A DNA stretch of 64,000 bases from the NCBI GenBank assembly GCA_963755825.1, contig CAVWLA010000003.1:930001-994000 (forward strand), given 5' to 3'. The translations under genes were made by a program, and so were the position numbers. Numbering within the stretch: position 1 is the first letter of the stretch; every line of letters starts with the position of its first letter. Positions 37,282 to 46,239 of the stretch are shown here, in pieces. Below the pieces are notes generated by a model, which saw nothing but the letters and a program-made list of their open reading frames with translations, searched no databases and was not told the origin of the DNA. The DNA comes from DATBQN01 sp963755825 (GTDB lineage: Bacteria > Acidobacteriota > Thermoanaerobaculia > Multivoradales > UBA5704).

Positions 37282-39330
37282 CTAGCGGATCGCCAGGCCC
37301 GGCGGCCGCGCGGCTCCGGGGGCGAGACCGGCGGCGAGGCCGGCGGCGCGCAGGGAGGAAGCGGGCACCGCGAGGCCGCTCGGCGGCGGCAGCTCGCGGA
37401 GGAAGGCGCGCTCCCAGGGCGTCCCGGCGGCCGCCGTCCGCCCCGCCGCCGCGTAGCGCGCGGCGCGCGGGCCGTCGCCCTCCAGGGTGAAGAGGTCGGC
37501 GAGGGTGCGCGCCAGGAGGGCGGTCGGCTGCGCCGGGAAGGTCGCCACCTCCTCGGCCTCGATCCGCGCCGCGGCGAGCTCGCGCCGCACGGCGGCGGCA
37601 TCGGCGCCGCCGGCGAGAGCGTTGACGATGCCGAGCAGCTCGGCGGCCGAGCGCTCGTCGCTCAGCGGGAAGGCGTTCTCCGCGGCGCCATGGAAGTAGG
37701 CCGCGGCGCGCTCGTGCTGGCCGCCGCGGAGCGCCGCCACACCGCCGAAGTAGGAGATGGGGAGCGCGAAGCCGGCCTCGGCCGAGCCGCGCTCCCAGAG
37801 CCGGATCGCCTGCTCGTCGACGGGATCGCTGGCGGCGCGGATCCGCTCGACGAGGGCGCCCAGGCGCGCCGCGGTCGCCTCGTTGTGGCTGCCGATGGGC
37901 GGCACGCGGAAGAGCGCCGCCATCTTGTGGACGAGGAGGAAGCGCTCGAGCGGCTCGGCGCCGAGGAACGCCGAGATCTGCCGCCAGTCGGGGAGCGTCG
38001 CCAGGCGGCCGGCGAGGACCTCCGGCGCCGCCGGCAGCAGGCGGCCGCGGACGATGGCGTCGACGAAGGTCCGCGCCAGCAGCGCTTGGCCCTTGAGGCT
38101 CGGGTGCAGATGGTCGGCGAAGAGGTCCCAGCCGGTGGCGCCGCCGGCGGCGGGCGAGGCGGCGGCGAAGGCGGCCTCGCAGTCGGCGAGCGGCACGCCC
38201 TCCTCGGCGGCGAGCCGGCGCAGCAGGCGGTTCTTGTCGCGCGCGGCGCGCCAGGGCAGGGCGTCGAGGTCGCGGGCGCGGCGGTACATCTCCGCCGCCG
38301 CCGCGGTCTCCCCCGCCGCCTCGAGCGCCCGCGCCGCGAGGTATGCCGCGCCGGCGTGATGCGGCGCCTCGGCGGCGAGGCGGGCAGCAGCAGCAGAGAG
38401 CGCCGGCTTCCGTTCGATCGCGGCGCCGATCGCGGCCTGGGGCGCCATCTCCGACTGGACCACCGCCAGCCGCCGGCGCCAGCCGGCGCGCGCCGCGGCG
38501 GGCAGATCCTCCTCGGACGAGGCCATCGGCGCCATGTCGCGCTCGTTGCTCGCCACCGTGGCGAGGACCGCCGGCACGCCGCGCTCGCGCGCGGCGCGGA
38601 GGAGGGCACGGAAGTTGGTCGCCAGGCTGCGGCGGGCGGCGGCGTGGAGCGCGCCGTCCGGCGGGATCTCCGCGGCGGCGGCCATGATGCGGATGAGGTC
38701 GGGGCGGCCGGCGGCGCCGTGCCGGCGCAGCCCCGAGCGCAGCTCCTCGGCCGCCTGCACCAGCGCCAGCTGGCGGAAGAAGTAGACCGTCTGCATGGTG
38801 CCGACGCCCTGCCCCATGAACTGGTAGGAGGCGACCCCCGAGGCGCCGAAGAACTCGTTGTGCGCCTCGTAGATCAGCAGCAGGTCCGGCTGCAGCTGCT
38901 CGAGCGCCTCGATGCCGAGGACGCGGATGGGGTAGCTGGCGATGGCGGTGACGCCGAGGTTGATCACCTCGACGTGGCGGTCGGGGACGAGGTGCTGCAG
39001 CATCACCTCGAGGTAGCGCGCGCCGGTCAGGTTGCGCGGCATCGGGAACCCCTCGACCGTCGAGGCGCCGACGAAGACGACGCGGAAGGTGCTCGGCGGC
39101 TTGGGGAGGACGGCGAGGTCGCGGCGATGGCTCCCCACCAGCTCGCTGCCGTCGGGCGTCGCCTTGGCGAAGAAGATCTCCGCCGCGCGCGGGTGGATCT
39201 CGTAGACCTCGCCGCCGGCGAGGCTCAGGTGGAGCGGGTTGAGCAGCGGCGCATGGCCGCCGAAGCCGGCGAGGCGGAGGCCCACCTCGAGCGCCGCGAC
39301 GAGAGCGAAGCCGAGGGCGAGGAGGAGCAG
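37282..39330 (-). CDS. Membrane-anchored SGNH/GDSL hydrolase with TPR tail
   Basis: About 682 aa. SGNH blocks are visible: VVFVGASTVEGFPMP (nucleophile Ser), INLGVTAIASYP (Gly), YEAHNEFFG (Asn) and DLFADHLHPSLKG (Asp-x-x-His). The C-terminal half is helical with TPR-like repeats. The start is unresolved. The first canonical start is GTG 39285, but a hydrophobic anchor (LLLLALGFALVAALEV) is encoded directly upstream in the same frame. The frame stays open back to the stop codon of the AI-2E gene at 39484-39486. I list CTG 39330, which has GGAG four bases upstream. The family includes acyl-modifying esterases of cell-surface glycans; the substrate here is unknown. Confidence 0.8.
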   Translation of the reverse strand: MLLLALGFALVAALEVGLRLAGFGGHAPLLNPLHLSLAGGEVYEIHPRAAEIFFAKATPDGSELVGSHRRDLAVLPKPPSTFRVVFVGASTVEGFPMPRNLTGARYLEVMLQHLVPDRHVEVINLGVTAIASYPIRVLGIEALEQLQPDLLLIYEAHNEFFGASGVASYQFMGQGVGTMQTVYFFRQLALVQAAEELRSGLRRHGAAGRPDLIRIMAAAAEIPPDGALHAAARRSLATNFRALLRAARERGVPAVLATVASNERDMAPMASSEEDLPAAARAGWRRRLAVVQSEMAPQAAIGAAIERKPALSAAAARLAAEAPHHAGAAYLAARALEAAGETAAAAEMYRRARDLDALPWRAARDKNRLLRRLAAEEGVPLADCEAAFAAASPAAGGATGWDLFADHLHPSLKGQALLARTFVDAIVRGRLLPAAPEVLAGRLATLPDWRQISAFLGAEPLERFLLVHKMAALFRVPPIGSHNEATAARLGALVERIRAASDPVDEQAIRLWERGSAEAGFALPISYFGGVAALRGGQHERAAAYFHGAAENAFPLSDERSAAELLGIVNALAGGADAAAVRRELAAARIEAEEVATFPAQPTALLARTLADLFTLEGDGPRAARYAAAGRTAAAGTPWERAFLRELPPPSGLAVPASSLRAAGLAAGLAPGAARPPGLAIR

Positions 39331-39483
39331 GCGGCTCCGCCAGGAGAGGAGGAGCGGCGGCGAGCCCCCGCCGGCGTACCCCGGGGAGCTCCGCTTCGCC
39401 GGTGAATCGATGTCGAAGTGGCCTTGACGGTCCTGGAAAGAGCCCTGCGTCCGGACCCCATCATAGCGCCGAGCGCTGTTTCC

Positions 39484-40695
39484 TCAGCGGTCGCCTGCCT
39501 GCGGCTCGGCGGCGGCGGGCTGGCTCTCGACCGGCGCGGCCGGCGCCTCTTCCTGCGGCACGCCCTGGATCACCGCCTCGACCGCCGCCGTCGCCTCGAC
39601 CTCGGACGACGCCTGCTCGAGGGCCGAGTGGTCGTCGAGGACGTGCTCGCCCAGGTAGTCCGAGAGCCAGATGCGCTCGATGATCGGGTAGGCGGCGACC
39701 AGCGGCAGCACGAGGAGCGCGCCGGCGATGCCCTGCAGGCGGGCGCCGATGGCGAGCGCGATGAGCACGACGAGCGGCGACAGGCGCAGGTGGCGGCCGT
39801 AGAGCCGCGGCACCAGGACGTAGCCCTCGAAGGTGGCGTAGAGCAGGTAGAGGCCGAGCACGGCGCCCGCCGCGACGTGCGACACGGTGAGCGCGAGGAG
39901 CACCGCCGGCGTCGTCGCGATGACGATGCCGACGAGCGGGATGACGTCGCAGATCCCCGCCAGCAGCGCCAGCGGGATCGCCGCCGGGACGTGGAAGAGC
40001 GTGAGCACGAGGAAGGCGAAGCCGGTGAAGAGGATGGTGGTGACGATCTGCGCCCGCATGTAGGCGAGGACGACGTCGGAGACCTCGGGGATGGTCTCCG
40101 CCATCTTCGAGCGGTGGCGGCGCGGCATGTAGGCGAGGAGCCAGGCGTAGGTGCGCTTGCCGTGGTAGAGGAGATAGAGCGTCAGCGTGAAGCCGAAGAT
40201 GCCGCCGGCGAGCGCCTGCACGGCGACCTCGCCCCACACCAGCGGCTTCTGCAGCCAGGTGGCGACCTGCGGCGAGCGCGGCAGCTCGAAGACCTCCTCG
40301 AGCACGCCGCCGAGGAAGGGCGAGGCCGGGCGCACCCGCGCCACCACCCGGTGGCTGAAACCCGAGAGGTTGGCGAGCAGGCTCTGGATCTGCTCGGTGA
40401 GCGGCGGCGCGACGAAGAGGAGGGCGAGCGCGGCGAGCGCCACGGCGCCTACGCCGAGCACGACGACGCCCAGCCCGCGCGACAGGCCCCGCCGCTCGAG
40501 CCAGTCGACGAGCGGGTGGGCGGTGATGGCGAGGAGCAGGGCGAAGAGGCAGACCAGCACCAGGTCCCAGACCTCGTAGACCGCCCACAGCAGCGCCGCG
40601 GCGATGAGGATGCGAACGATCGTCGCCCAGCGCAGCTGCGGCCGCTCCGGCTCGGGCTCCGGCAGGGGGAGGCGCTTGAGAACGGCGGGTTTCAT
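39484..40695 (-). CDS. AI-2E family transporter (TqsA/PerM-like)
   Basis: 403 aa, ATG 40695. The family layout is present: two N-terminal helices (WATIVRILIAAALLWAVYEV, LVCLFALLLAITAHPLVDWL), another helix near 85-105, an amphipathic/soluble stretch, then four to five C-terminal helices. The signature loops are LAGICDVIPLVGIVIAT and LVPRLYGRHLRLSPLVVLIAL. Substrates in this family vary (autoinducer-2, ions, others), so none is claimed. The extra C-terminal 55 residues are acidic and Ala/Pro-rich. The SGNH gene follows in the same reading frame beyond its TGA. It is divergent from the esterase at 40834. Confidence 0.9.
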   Translation of the reverse strand: MKPAVLKRLPLPEPEPERPQLRWATIVRILIAAALLWAVYEVWDLVLVCLFALLLAITAHPLVDWLERRGLSRGLGVVVLGVGAVALAALALLFVAPPLTEQIQSLLANLSGFSHRVVARVRPASPFLGGVLEEVFELPRSPQVATWLQKPLVWGEVAVQALAGGIFGFTLTLYLLYHGKRTYAWLLAYMPRRHRSKMAETIPEVSDVVLAYMRAQIVTTILFTGFAFLVLTLFHVPAAIPLALLAGICDVIPLVGIVIATTPAVLLALTVSHVAAGAVLGLYLLYATFEGYVLVPRLYGRHLRLSPLVVLIALAIGARLQGIAGALLVLPLVAAYPIIERIWLSDYLGEHVLDDHSALEQASSEVEATAAVEAVIQGVPQEEAPAAPVESQPAAAEPQAGDR

Positions 40696-40833
40696 CGCGG
40701 CAGGGGAAGGCGACAGCGGGCGGGCGAGCGCAGGGCTCGGCGCGGCGGCGGCGGGGGAACAGTACGACATTTCGCCGCGAGATTCGCTGCGAGCTGCCGG
40801 GCCTGGCGGCTCCCTTGCACGCCGAGAGAGCCC

Positions 40834-41700
40834 ATGCCCAAGACGACGACGCTTCCCCCCGCCCCCGTCTCCGCCGCGCTCGCCGCGACGATTGCCGTCA
40901 CCGCGCTCCTCGCCCTGGCGCCCGGCGCCCTCTTCGCCGCCGAGCCGCTCACCATGAAGTGGTCGGTCGACGGCGTCGAGCGCCAGGCGCTGGTCTTCCC
41001 GCCGGCGGCGGAGGCCGTGGAGGCCGGCACGCCTTCGCCGGCGCGGATGTCGCCGCGGGTGCCGCTCGTCTTCGCCTTCCACGGCCACGGCAACTCCATG
41101 CAGGAAGCGGCGCGCACGATGGACCTCCAGAGCCTCTGGCCGCAGGCGCTGGTGGTCTACCCGCAGGGCCTGCACACGCCCGCCGCGCGGGTCGACCCGT
41201 TCGGCTTCCGCGCCGGCTTCCAGCTCGAGGCGGGCAGCCAGGGCGACCGCGACGTCAAGTTCCTCGACGCCATGCTGGCCACCCTCCGCGCCAGGTATGC
41301 GGTCGACGACCGCCGCATCTACTCGACCGGCTTCTCGAACGGCGGCTTCTTCAGCTACATCCTGTGGGCGGAGCGCCCCGGCGTCTTCGCCGCCTTCGCC
41401 TCCTGCTCCGGCCGCATCGGCGACGGCGTCCGCCTCGCCGTGCCGAAGCCGATCCTGCAGGTGACCGGCCGCCGGGACCACATCGTGCCGACCGAGGCCC
41501 AGCTGGCGACGATCGCCACCGTCCGCGCCCTCGACGGCGCCACCGGCGACGGCACCGCCTGCGGCGTCGGCTGCACCAGCTATCCCTCGACCCTCGGCGC
41601 GCCGGTCGTCACCATCCTCCATGCCGGCGGCCACCTCTATCCCTCCGGCACCTCGGCCGAGATCGTCAAGTTCTTCCAGGCCAACGCGCTGCCGCGCTGA
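40834..41700 (+). CDS. Secreted PHB-depolymerase/feruloyl-esterase-like protein (LpqC type)
   Basis: 288 aa. Signal peptide about 1-35 (ALAATIAVTALLALAPGALFAA). Catalytic features in order: FAFHGHGNS oxyanion region, STGFSNGGFFSY with the nucleophile Ser, TGRRDHIVPTEAQ with Asp, and HAGGHLYPSG with His. This matches the type-1 extracellular esterase family that includes short-chain PHA depolymerases and feruloyl esterases. Which polymer it attacks cannot be read from sequence. ATG 40834 has GAGAGAG upstream. A 7-bp hairpin (41701-41719) directly follows the stop. Confidence 0.85.
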   Translation: MPKTTTLPPAPVSAALAATIAVTALLALAPGALFAAEPLTMKWSVDGVERQALVFPPAAEAVEAGTPSPARMSPRVPLVFAFHGHGNSMQEAARTMDLQSLWPQALVVYPQGLHTPAARVDPFGFRAGFQLEAGSQGDRDVKFLDAMLATLRARYAVDDRRIYSTGFSNGGFFSYILWAERPGVFAAFASCSGRIGDGVRLAVPKPILQVTGRRDHIVPTEAQLATIATVRALDGATGDGTACGVGCTSYPSTLGAPVVTILHAGGHLYPSGTSAEIVKFFQANALPR

Positions 41701-41719
41701 GAGCGGCGCCCGGCCGCTC
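41701..41719 (+). terminator. Hairpin after the esterase gene
   Basis: GAGCGGC (41701-41707) pairs with GCCGCTC (41713-41719) around a 5-nt loop, starting at the base after the stop codon. No U tract, so termination is only suggested. Confidence 0.4.
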
Positions 41720-41819
41720 GTCCCGCCGGCGATCCCGCTCAAGCGCCGGCGGTCCCGCTCGTCACCGGCCGCTTGGCCGGCGGCGGCGAAGGCGAGAGCC
41801 TGGGCACCAGGAGGTGCCC

Positions 41820-43448
41820 ATGGAACCCGCGACCGAAGTCGTCAGCGCGCCGTCCGCCGCAGCACCCGTCCCGAGCGCTCCGAGCGTCCTGACTCCTGAG
41901 CTCGCCGTCGGCGGCGGGCTCGGGGTGGTCGCCGCTCTCGCCGTCGTCAAGCTGGCGCTCCACCTCGCCTCGGCGGTGGTCGGCGCCCGCTTCGGCTACG
42001 GCTTCTTCATCGACGAGCTCTACTACCTCGCGCTCAGCCACCACCTCGCCTGGGGCTACGTCGACATGCCGCCGCTCTTCCCTGCCCTGGTCGCGCTCTG
42101 GCGCGCGCTCGTCGGCGACTCGCTCGTCGCCGTCCGCCTGCTGCCGGCGCTCGCCGGCGCCGCGCTGGTGCTGGCGACCGGCCTCTTCGCCCGCGACCTC
42201 GGCGGCCGCCGCTTCGCGCAGGGGATGGCGGCCCTCGGCGTGCTCGCGGCGCCGATCTGGCTCGGCCTGCACGGCATCGCCACCATGAACGCGCTCGAGC
42301 AGCTGTTGTGGACCGCCGCCGCCTGGATCGTGCTGCGCATCGTGCGCGACGGCTGGGAGCGCGGCTGGCTCTGGTTCGGCGTCGTCTGCGGCATCGGCCT
42401 GCTCAACAAGCAGTCGATGGCGTTCTTCGGCGTCGCCATGCTGGCGGGCCTCCTCCTCACCCGCGAGCGCCGCGCCCTCGCCTCGCGCTGGCTGTGGCTC
42501 GGCGGGCTCGCCGCGCTCGCCATCGCCCTCCCCAGCCTCGCCTGGGATTTCCTCCACGGCTTCCCCCACCTCGAGATGCTGCGCAACATCAAGGCGTCCG
42601 GCCGCGACGTGCACCTCGGCCCGCTGCAGTTCCTCGCCCAGCAGGCGCTGCTGCTCGATCCGCTGGCGCTGCCGCTCTGGCTCGGCGGCCTCCTCTGGCT
42701 GCTCGCCGACCGCGAGGGGCGGCGCTACCGCATCCTCGGCATCGCCTTCGTCGCCCTCATCGCCGAGATGCTCCTCCTCGACGGCCGCGTCTACTATCCG
42801 GCACCGGCCTACCCGATGCTCTTCGCCGCCGGCGGCGTCGCCTTCGAGCGTCTCCTCGAGCGGCGGCTCGCGCCGCGCTCCCGCCGCTGGGCGAAGCCGG
42901 CCGCCGCCATCGCCCTCGCGGCGTCCGGGCTCGCCCTCGCGCCGCTCACCGTCCCCTTCCTGCCGCCGCCGGCGCTCGTCCGCTACCTGCACGCGATCGG
43001 CACCTCCGAGCCGCGGCTCGAGAACCACGCTCTCGGCCCGCTGCCGCAGCTCATGGCCGACCGCTTCGGCTGGCCCGAGATGGCGGCGGAGGTGGCGCGG
43101 ATCTACCGTTCGCTGCCGCCGGCCGAACGCGCCAGGGCGGCGATCTTCGGCCAGAACTATGGCCAGGCGGGGGCGATCGACCGCTTCGGGCCGACGCTCG
43201 GCCTGCCGCCGGCGATCAGCGGCCACCTCACCTACTTCCTGTGGGGGCCGCGCGGCTACACTGGCGAGGTGATGATCGTGCTCGACGACCGCCGCGACAG
43301 GCTGGAGCATCTGTTCCAGAGCGTCGAGCTCGCCGGGCACGTGTCGCACCCTTACTCGATGCCCTACGAGCATTTCGACGTCTGGGTCTGCCGCGGCATC
43401 CGCCAGCCGCTCTCGACGCTCTGGCCGCAGCTCAAGAGCTACGACTGA
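41820..43448 (+). CDS. GT39-family (ArnT/PMT-like) membrane glycosyltransferase
   Basis: 542 aa, ATG 41820 with AGGAGG seven bases upstream. The first luminal loop carries the family motif FFIDELYYLALSHHLAWGYVDMPPL (acidic DE catalytic pair, then the PPL signature). About ten hydrophobic helices follow, and LLNKQSMAFFGVAML and RVYYPAPAYPMLFAAGGVA are typical. The C-terminal 130 residues form a periplasmic domain (AIFGQNYGQAGAIDRFGP). It should transfer a sugar from a polyprenyl-phosphate donor to a lipid or protein in the periplasm. It is followed after 13 nt by the histidine kinase gene, so co-transcription is likely. Confidence 0.88.
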   Translation: MEPATEVVSAPSAAAPVPSAPSVLTPELAVGGGLGVVAALAVVKLALHLASAVVGARFGYGFFIDELYYLALSHHLAWGYVDMPPLFPALVALWRALVGDSLVAVRLLPALAGAALVLATGLFARDLGGRRFAQGMAALGVLAAPIWLGLHGIATMNALEQLLWTAAAWIVLRIVRDGWERGWLWFGVVCGIGLLNKQSMAFFGVAMLAGLLLTRERRALASRWLWLGGLAALAIALPSLAWDFLHGFPHLEMLRNIKASGRDVHLGPLQFLAQQALLLDPLALPLWLGGLLWLLADREGRRYRILGIAFVALIAEMLLLDGRVYYPAPAYPMLFAAGGVAFERLLERRLAPRSRRWAKPAAAIALAASGLALAPLTVPFLPPPALVRYLHAIGTSEPRLENHALGPLPQLMADRFGWPEMAAEVARIYRSLPPAERARAAIFGQNYGQAGAIDRFGPTLGLPPAISGHLTYFLWGPRGYTGEVMIVLDDRRDRLEHLFQSVELAGHVSHPYSMPYEHFDVWVCRGIRQPLSTLWPQLKSYD

Positions 43449-43461
43449 GGAATCGCGCCCC

Positions 43462-44616
43462 GTGGAGACCACCGGTGATCGAGCCGCGGGCGTGCGCTCC
43501 CTGCGCTCGCCGCTCGCCTGGCTCGCGATCGTCGTCGCCGTCGGCCTGCTGCTCTTCGTCTACCACTACCTCGCGGTGGTGGTCGAGGGCGGCCGCGAGA
43601 CGCCGTGGCGGCCGTTCGTCAACGAGCTGACCGGCGCGCTCGCCAGCGGCCTCCTCTTCTTCCCCATCCGCGCCCTGGTGCGGCGGCGGCCGCTCACCGC
43701 CGCCGCCTGGCCGCGCCGGGTGCCGCTCTACCTGCTCGCGCTCGCCGCGTGCGGCGCCACGGCGACGACGCTCATCTGGGTCCTGCGCAGCGCCGTCTAC
43801 CCGATGGCCGGCCTCGGCCGCTTCGACTACGGGGCGATGCCGCTGCGCTACCTGATGGAGGCGCCGCTGCAGGTGATCTGGTTCACCGTCGTGGTGGCGG
43901 CGCTCCACGCGGCGTACGCCCTCCAGGCGGCGCGCCGGCGCGAGCTGCGCGCCGCGCATCTCGAGACCAGCCTGGCGCGGGCCCAGCTGCGCAGCCTGCG
44001 GCTGCAGCTCCAGCCGCACTTCCTCTTCAACGCCCTCAACACCATCTCGGCGACGATGTACGACGACCCGCACGCCGCCGACGAGATGCTCGACCAGCTC
44101 GCCGAGCTGCTCCGCGCCTCGCTGCGCACGGCGCAGTCCGACGAGGTGCCGCTCGGCGACGAGCTCGCCCTCCTCGACCGCTACCTAGCCCTCCTCCGCG
44201 CCCGCTTCGGCGAGCGGCTGGCGATCTCGATCGAGGTCGAGCCGGGAAGCGCCGATGCCCTGGTGCCGTCGATGATCCTGCAGCCGCTGGTCGAGAACGC
44301 CGTCCGCCACGGCAACGCCGAGCGCAGCGGCCGCGGCGCCGTCGGCGTGCGGGTCCGCCGCGGCACCGACGGCGACGGCGGCAGGCTGCTCCTCGAGGTC
44401 GAGGACGACGGCGCCGGCGAGCCCGAGGGCAAGGGAAACGATGCGCAGGGCGCGACGGATGATGCCGGGCGCGGCTTCGGCATCGGGCTCGCCGGCACCG
44501 CCGAGCGGCTGCAGCTCCTCTATGGCGCCGACCACGGCTTCCGCGCCGGGCCCGCGGCGAACGGCTTCCGCGTCGAGCTCTCGCTGCCGCTGCGGCGGCG
44601 GCAGGGGGCGGCATGA
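43462..44616 (+). CDS. LytS/YehU-type sensor histidine kinase
   Basis: 384 aa, GTG 43462. Four membrane helices span about 18-155. The His_kinase domain begins LRSLRLQLQPHFLFNALNTIS, with phospho-acceptor H186. A HATPase domain follows (VPSMILQPLVENAVRHG N-box, EVEDDGAG G1-box, GIGLAGTAERLQLLYG G2-box). This is the family that pairs with LytTR regulators, and the next gene is exactly that; the two overlap by ATGA (44613-44616). The stimulus is unknown. Confidence 0.93.
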   Translation: METTGDRAAGVRSLRSPLAWLAIVVAVGLLLFVYHYLAVVVEGGRETPWRPFVNELTGALASGLLFFPIRALVRRRPLTAAAWPRRVPLYLLALAACGATATTLIWVLRSAVYPMAGLGRFDYGAMPLRYLMEAPLQVIWFTVVVAALHAAYALQAARRRELRAAHLETSLARAQLRSLRLQLQPHFLFNALNTISATMYDDPHAADEMLDQLAELLRASLRTAQSDEVPLGDELALLDRYLALLRARFGERLAISIEVEPGSADALVPSMILQPLVENAVRHGNAERSGRGAVGVRVRRGTDGDGGRLLLEVEDDGAGEPEGKGNDAQGATDDAGRGFGIGLAGTAERLQLLYGADHGFRAGPAANGFRVELSLPLRRRQGAA

Positions 44617-45365
44617 TCCGCGCCCTGATCGCCGACGACGAGGAGCCGGCCCGGCGCAAGCTCCGCCAGCTCCTCGGCCGCGAGGCGGACGTCGAGATCG
44701 TCGGCGAGGCCGCCGACGGCGTCGAGGCGGTCGCCGCCATCCGCGCCAGCTCCCCCGACGTCGTCTTCCTGGACATCCAGATGCCGCGGCTCGACGGCTT
44801 CGGCGTCGTCTCCGAGGTGGGCGTCGAGGCGATGCCGGCGGTCGTCTTCGTCACCGCCTACGACGAGCACGCTCTGCGCGCCTTCGAGGTGCAGGCGATC
44901 GACTACCTGCTGAAGCCCTTCGCGCCGTCGCGCCTGGCGCGCCTCCTCGATCGCCTCCGCCGGCAGCGCGCGGCTCCGCCGCCGGCAGGCGATCTCGCCG
45001 AGCGCCTGGCGAGCCTGGTGACCGCGCTGCAGCCGGAGCCGCGCTATCTGCAGCGCATCCTCGCCGACCGCGGCGCCGGCCGGCAGGCCCTCCTCGCCGT
45101 CGCCACCATCGACCGCATCCGCGCCGACGGCAACACGCTGATCCTCTACGCCGCCGGCGCCGAGCACCGCCGCCGCGGCACCCTCCGCGAGCTCGAGAGC
45201 CGGCTCGATCCCGACCAGTTCCTCCGCCTCAACCGCGCCGAGATCGTGCGCCTCGACGCCATCCGCGAGATCCAGCCCTGGTTCCACGGCGACGCCCGCG
45301 TCGTCCTCCACGACGGCACGGTGGTGACCTGGAGCCGGCGCTACCGCGCGCAGCGCGAGCTCTGA
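44613..45365 (+). CDS. LytTR-family response regulator
   Basis: 250 aa. The receiver domain (1 to about 120) has DDE at 8-10, phospho-acceptor D54 in VVFLDIQMPRLDG, the Thr in FVTAYDEHAL and the Lys in YLLKPF. The C-terminal LytTR DNA-binding domain (about 150-250) shows VATIDRIRADGNTLILYAAG, TLRELESRLDPDQFLRLNRAEIVRLDAI and DGTVVTWSRRYR. It is translated from the kinase's stop (ATGA overlap). Targets are not evident; the next gene, 57 nt downstream, is a candidate. Confidence 0.95.
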   Translation: MIRALIADDEEPARRKLRQLLGREADVEIVGEAADGVEAVAAIRASSPDVVFLDIQMPRLDGFGVVSEVGVEAMPAVVFVTAYDEHALRAFEVQAIDYLLKPFAPSRLARLLDRLRRQRAAPPPAGDLAERLASLVTALQPEPRYLQRILADRGAGRQALLAVATIDRIRADGNTLILYAAGAEHRRRGTLRELESRLDPDQFLRLNRAEIVRLDAIREIQPWFHGDARVVLHDGTVVTWSRRYRAQREL

Positions 45366-45421
45366 GCGGGGAAAGAGATCAGATGAGCATGGTATTCTAA
45401 AGTGGCCAGGAGGGCTCGACC

Positions 45422-46150
45422 ATGCTCCGCGCCTCGCTCGCCTCTCTCGCCCTAATGTTGAGCCTGTCCAGCTACGCCGCCGCGGTGCCGGCGCCGGCCG
45501 GCGTCCCGCCGTCCGTCAACCTCTGGCGCTCGCCGGATGCCTTCAATCCCGCCGGCGCTCCCTTCGAGATGGCCGCGGTGGAACCATCCAGCACAGCGAG
45601 CACGGGCGTCGGCAGCGACGGCCTCAGCATCCGCTACGCGATCATGAACACCTCGAAGGAGACGCTCACCCGCATCGGCGTCCTGGTGCTGTCGTTCTTC
45701 CCATCGGGGCAGCTCGCGGGGTACCACACCTTCAACATGAAGACGCGCGTCGCCCCCGGCGAGCGGACCTACGGCACCTACGCCACGGCGCGCTATCACG
45801 TCGCGGCGAGCGACCGGCTCGTCATGGTCCCCTACTCCGCCGCCGGTTCCGCGCTCCGTTGGACGATGAGCGCCGACGATCTCGCCGCCGTCGGCCGGAC
45901 CCTCACCTCCGCTCGCGGCGAGGCCTCCGCGGCCGGCGAGGTGAACCTCCAGGACGTCGTCGGCCCGCCGCACAACCAGTATCCCGGCGACCCGGGGAGC
46001 AGCGGCGGCTGCCTCACCACCTGCCAGAGCGCCAACAGCCAGTGCGAAGCAATCTGCAAGTGCGGCATCGCGTCGACAGGCTGCACCTGCAACCCCGACG
46101 GCACCCTCACCACGAGCTGTTCCTGCTTCATGTGCCCACCGCCGAAGTAG
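45422..46150 (+). CDS. Exported protein with Cys-rich C terminus
   Basis: 242 aa, ATG 45422 preceded by AGGAGGG. Signal peptide about 1-22. The middle (about 50-150) is beta-rich (LSIRYAIMNTSKETLTRIGVLVLSFF). The last 50 residues hold ten cysteines in paired spacing (GGCLTTCQSANSQCEAICKC, then GCTCN, SCSCFMC). The spacing suggests a small disulfide- or metal-bound knob. No family recognised. It lies between the LytTR regulator and the metal-efflux operon and might belong to either. Other short Cys-rich exported proteins occur at 60.4 and 62.1 kb. Confidence 0.75.
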   Translation: MLRASLASLALMLSLSSYAAAVPAPAGVPPSVNLWRSPDAFNPAGAPFEMAAVEPSSTASTGVGSDGLSIRYAIMNTSKETLTRIGVLVLSFFPSGQLAGYHTFNMKTRVAPGERTYGTYATARYHVAASDRLVMVPYSAAGSALRWTMSADDLAAVGRTLTSARGEASAAGEVNLQDVVGPPHNQYPGDPGSSGGCLTTCQSANSQCEAICKCGIASTGCTCNPDGTLTTSCSCFMCPPPK

Positions 46151-46201
46151 GCGGTCTCCCGCAGGTGACCGAGCGGAGCCAGTACCCCGCCCTGCCCTCG
46201 G

Positions 46202-46230
46202 TTGAGTCCATCCGAGCTCTCTCGTATGAT
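46202..46230 (+). promoter_or_regulatory. Promoter of the heavy-metal efflux operon
   Basis: TTGAGT (46202-46207), exactly 17 nt, TATGAT (46225-46230): a good sigma-70-type match in GC-rich DNA. The predicted start near 46237 is only a few bases before ATG 46240, implying a leaderless or nearly leaderless first gene. Confidence 0.6.
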
Positions 46231-46239
46231 CCCCGGTGG

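Noticed and set aside
39225..39464. Short minus-strand frame starting with two ATGs upstream of the SGNH gene
   Set aside because: It is out of frame with the SGNH domain and has Arg/Ser-rich shadow composition. It would only matter if a frameshift error were shown.
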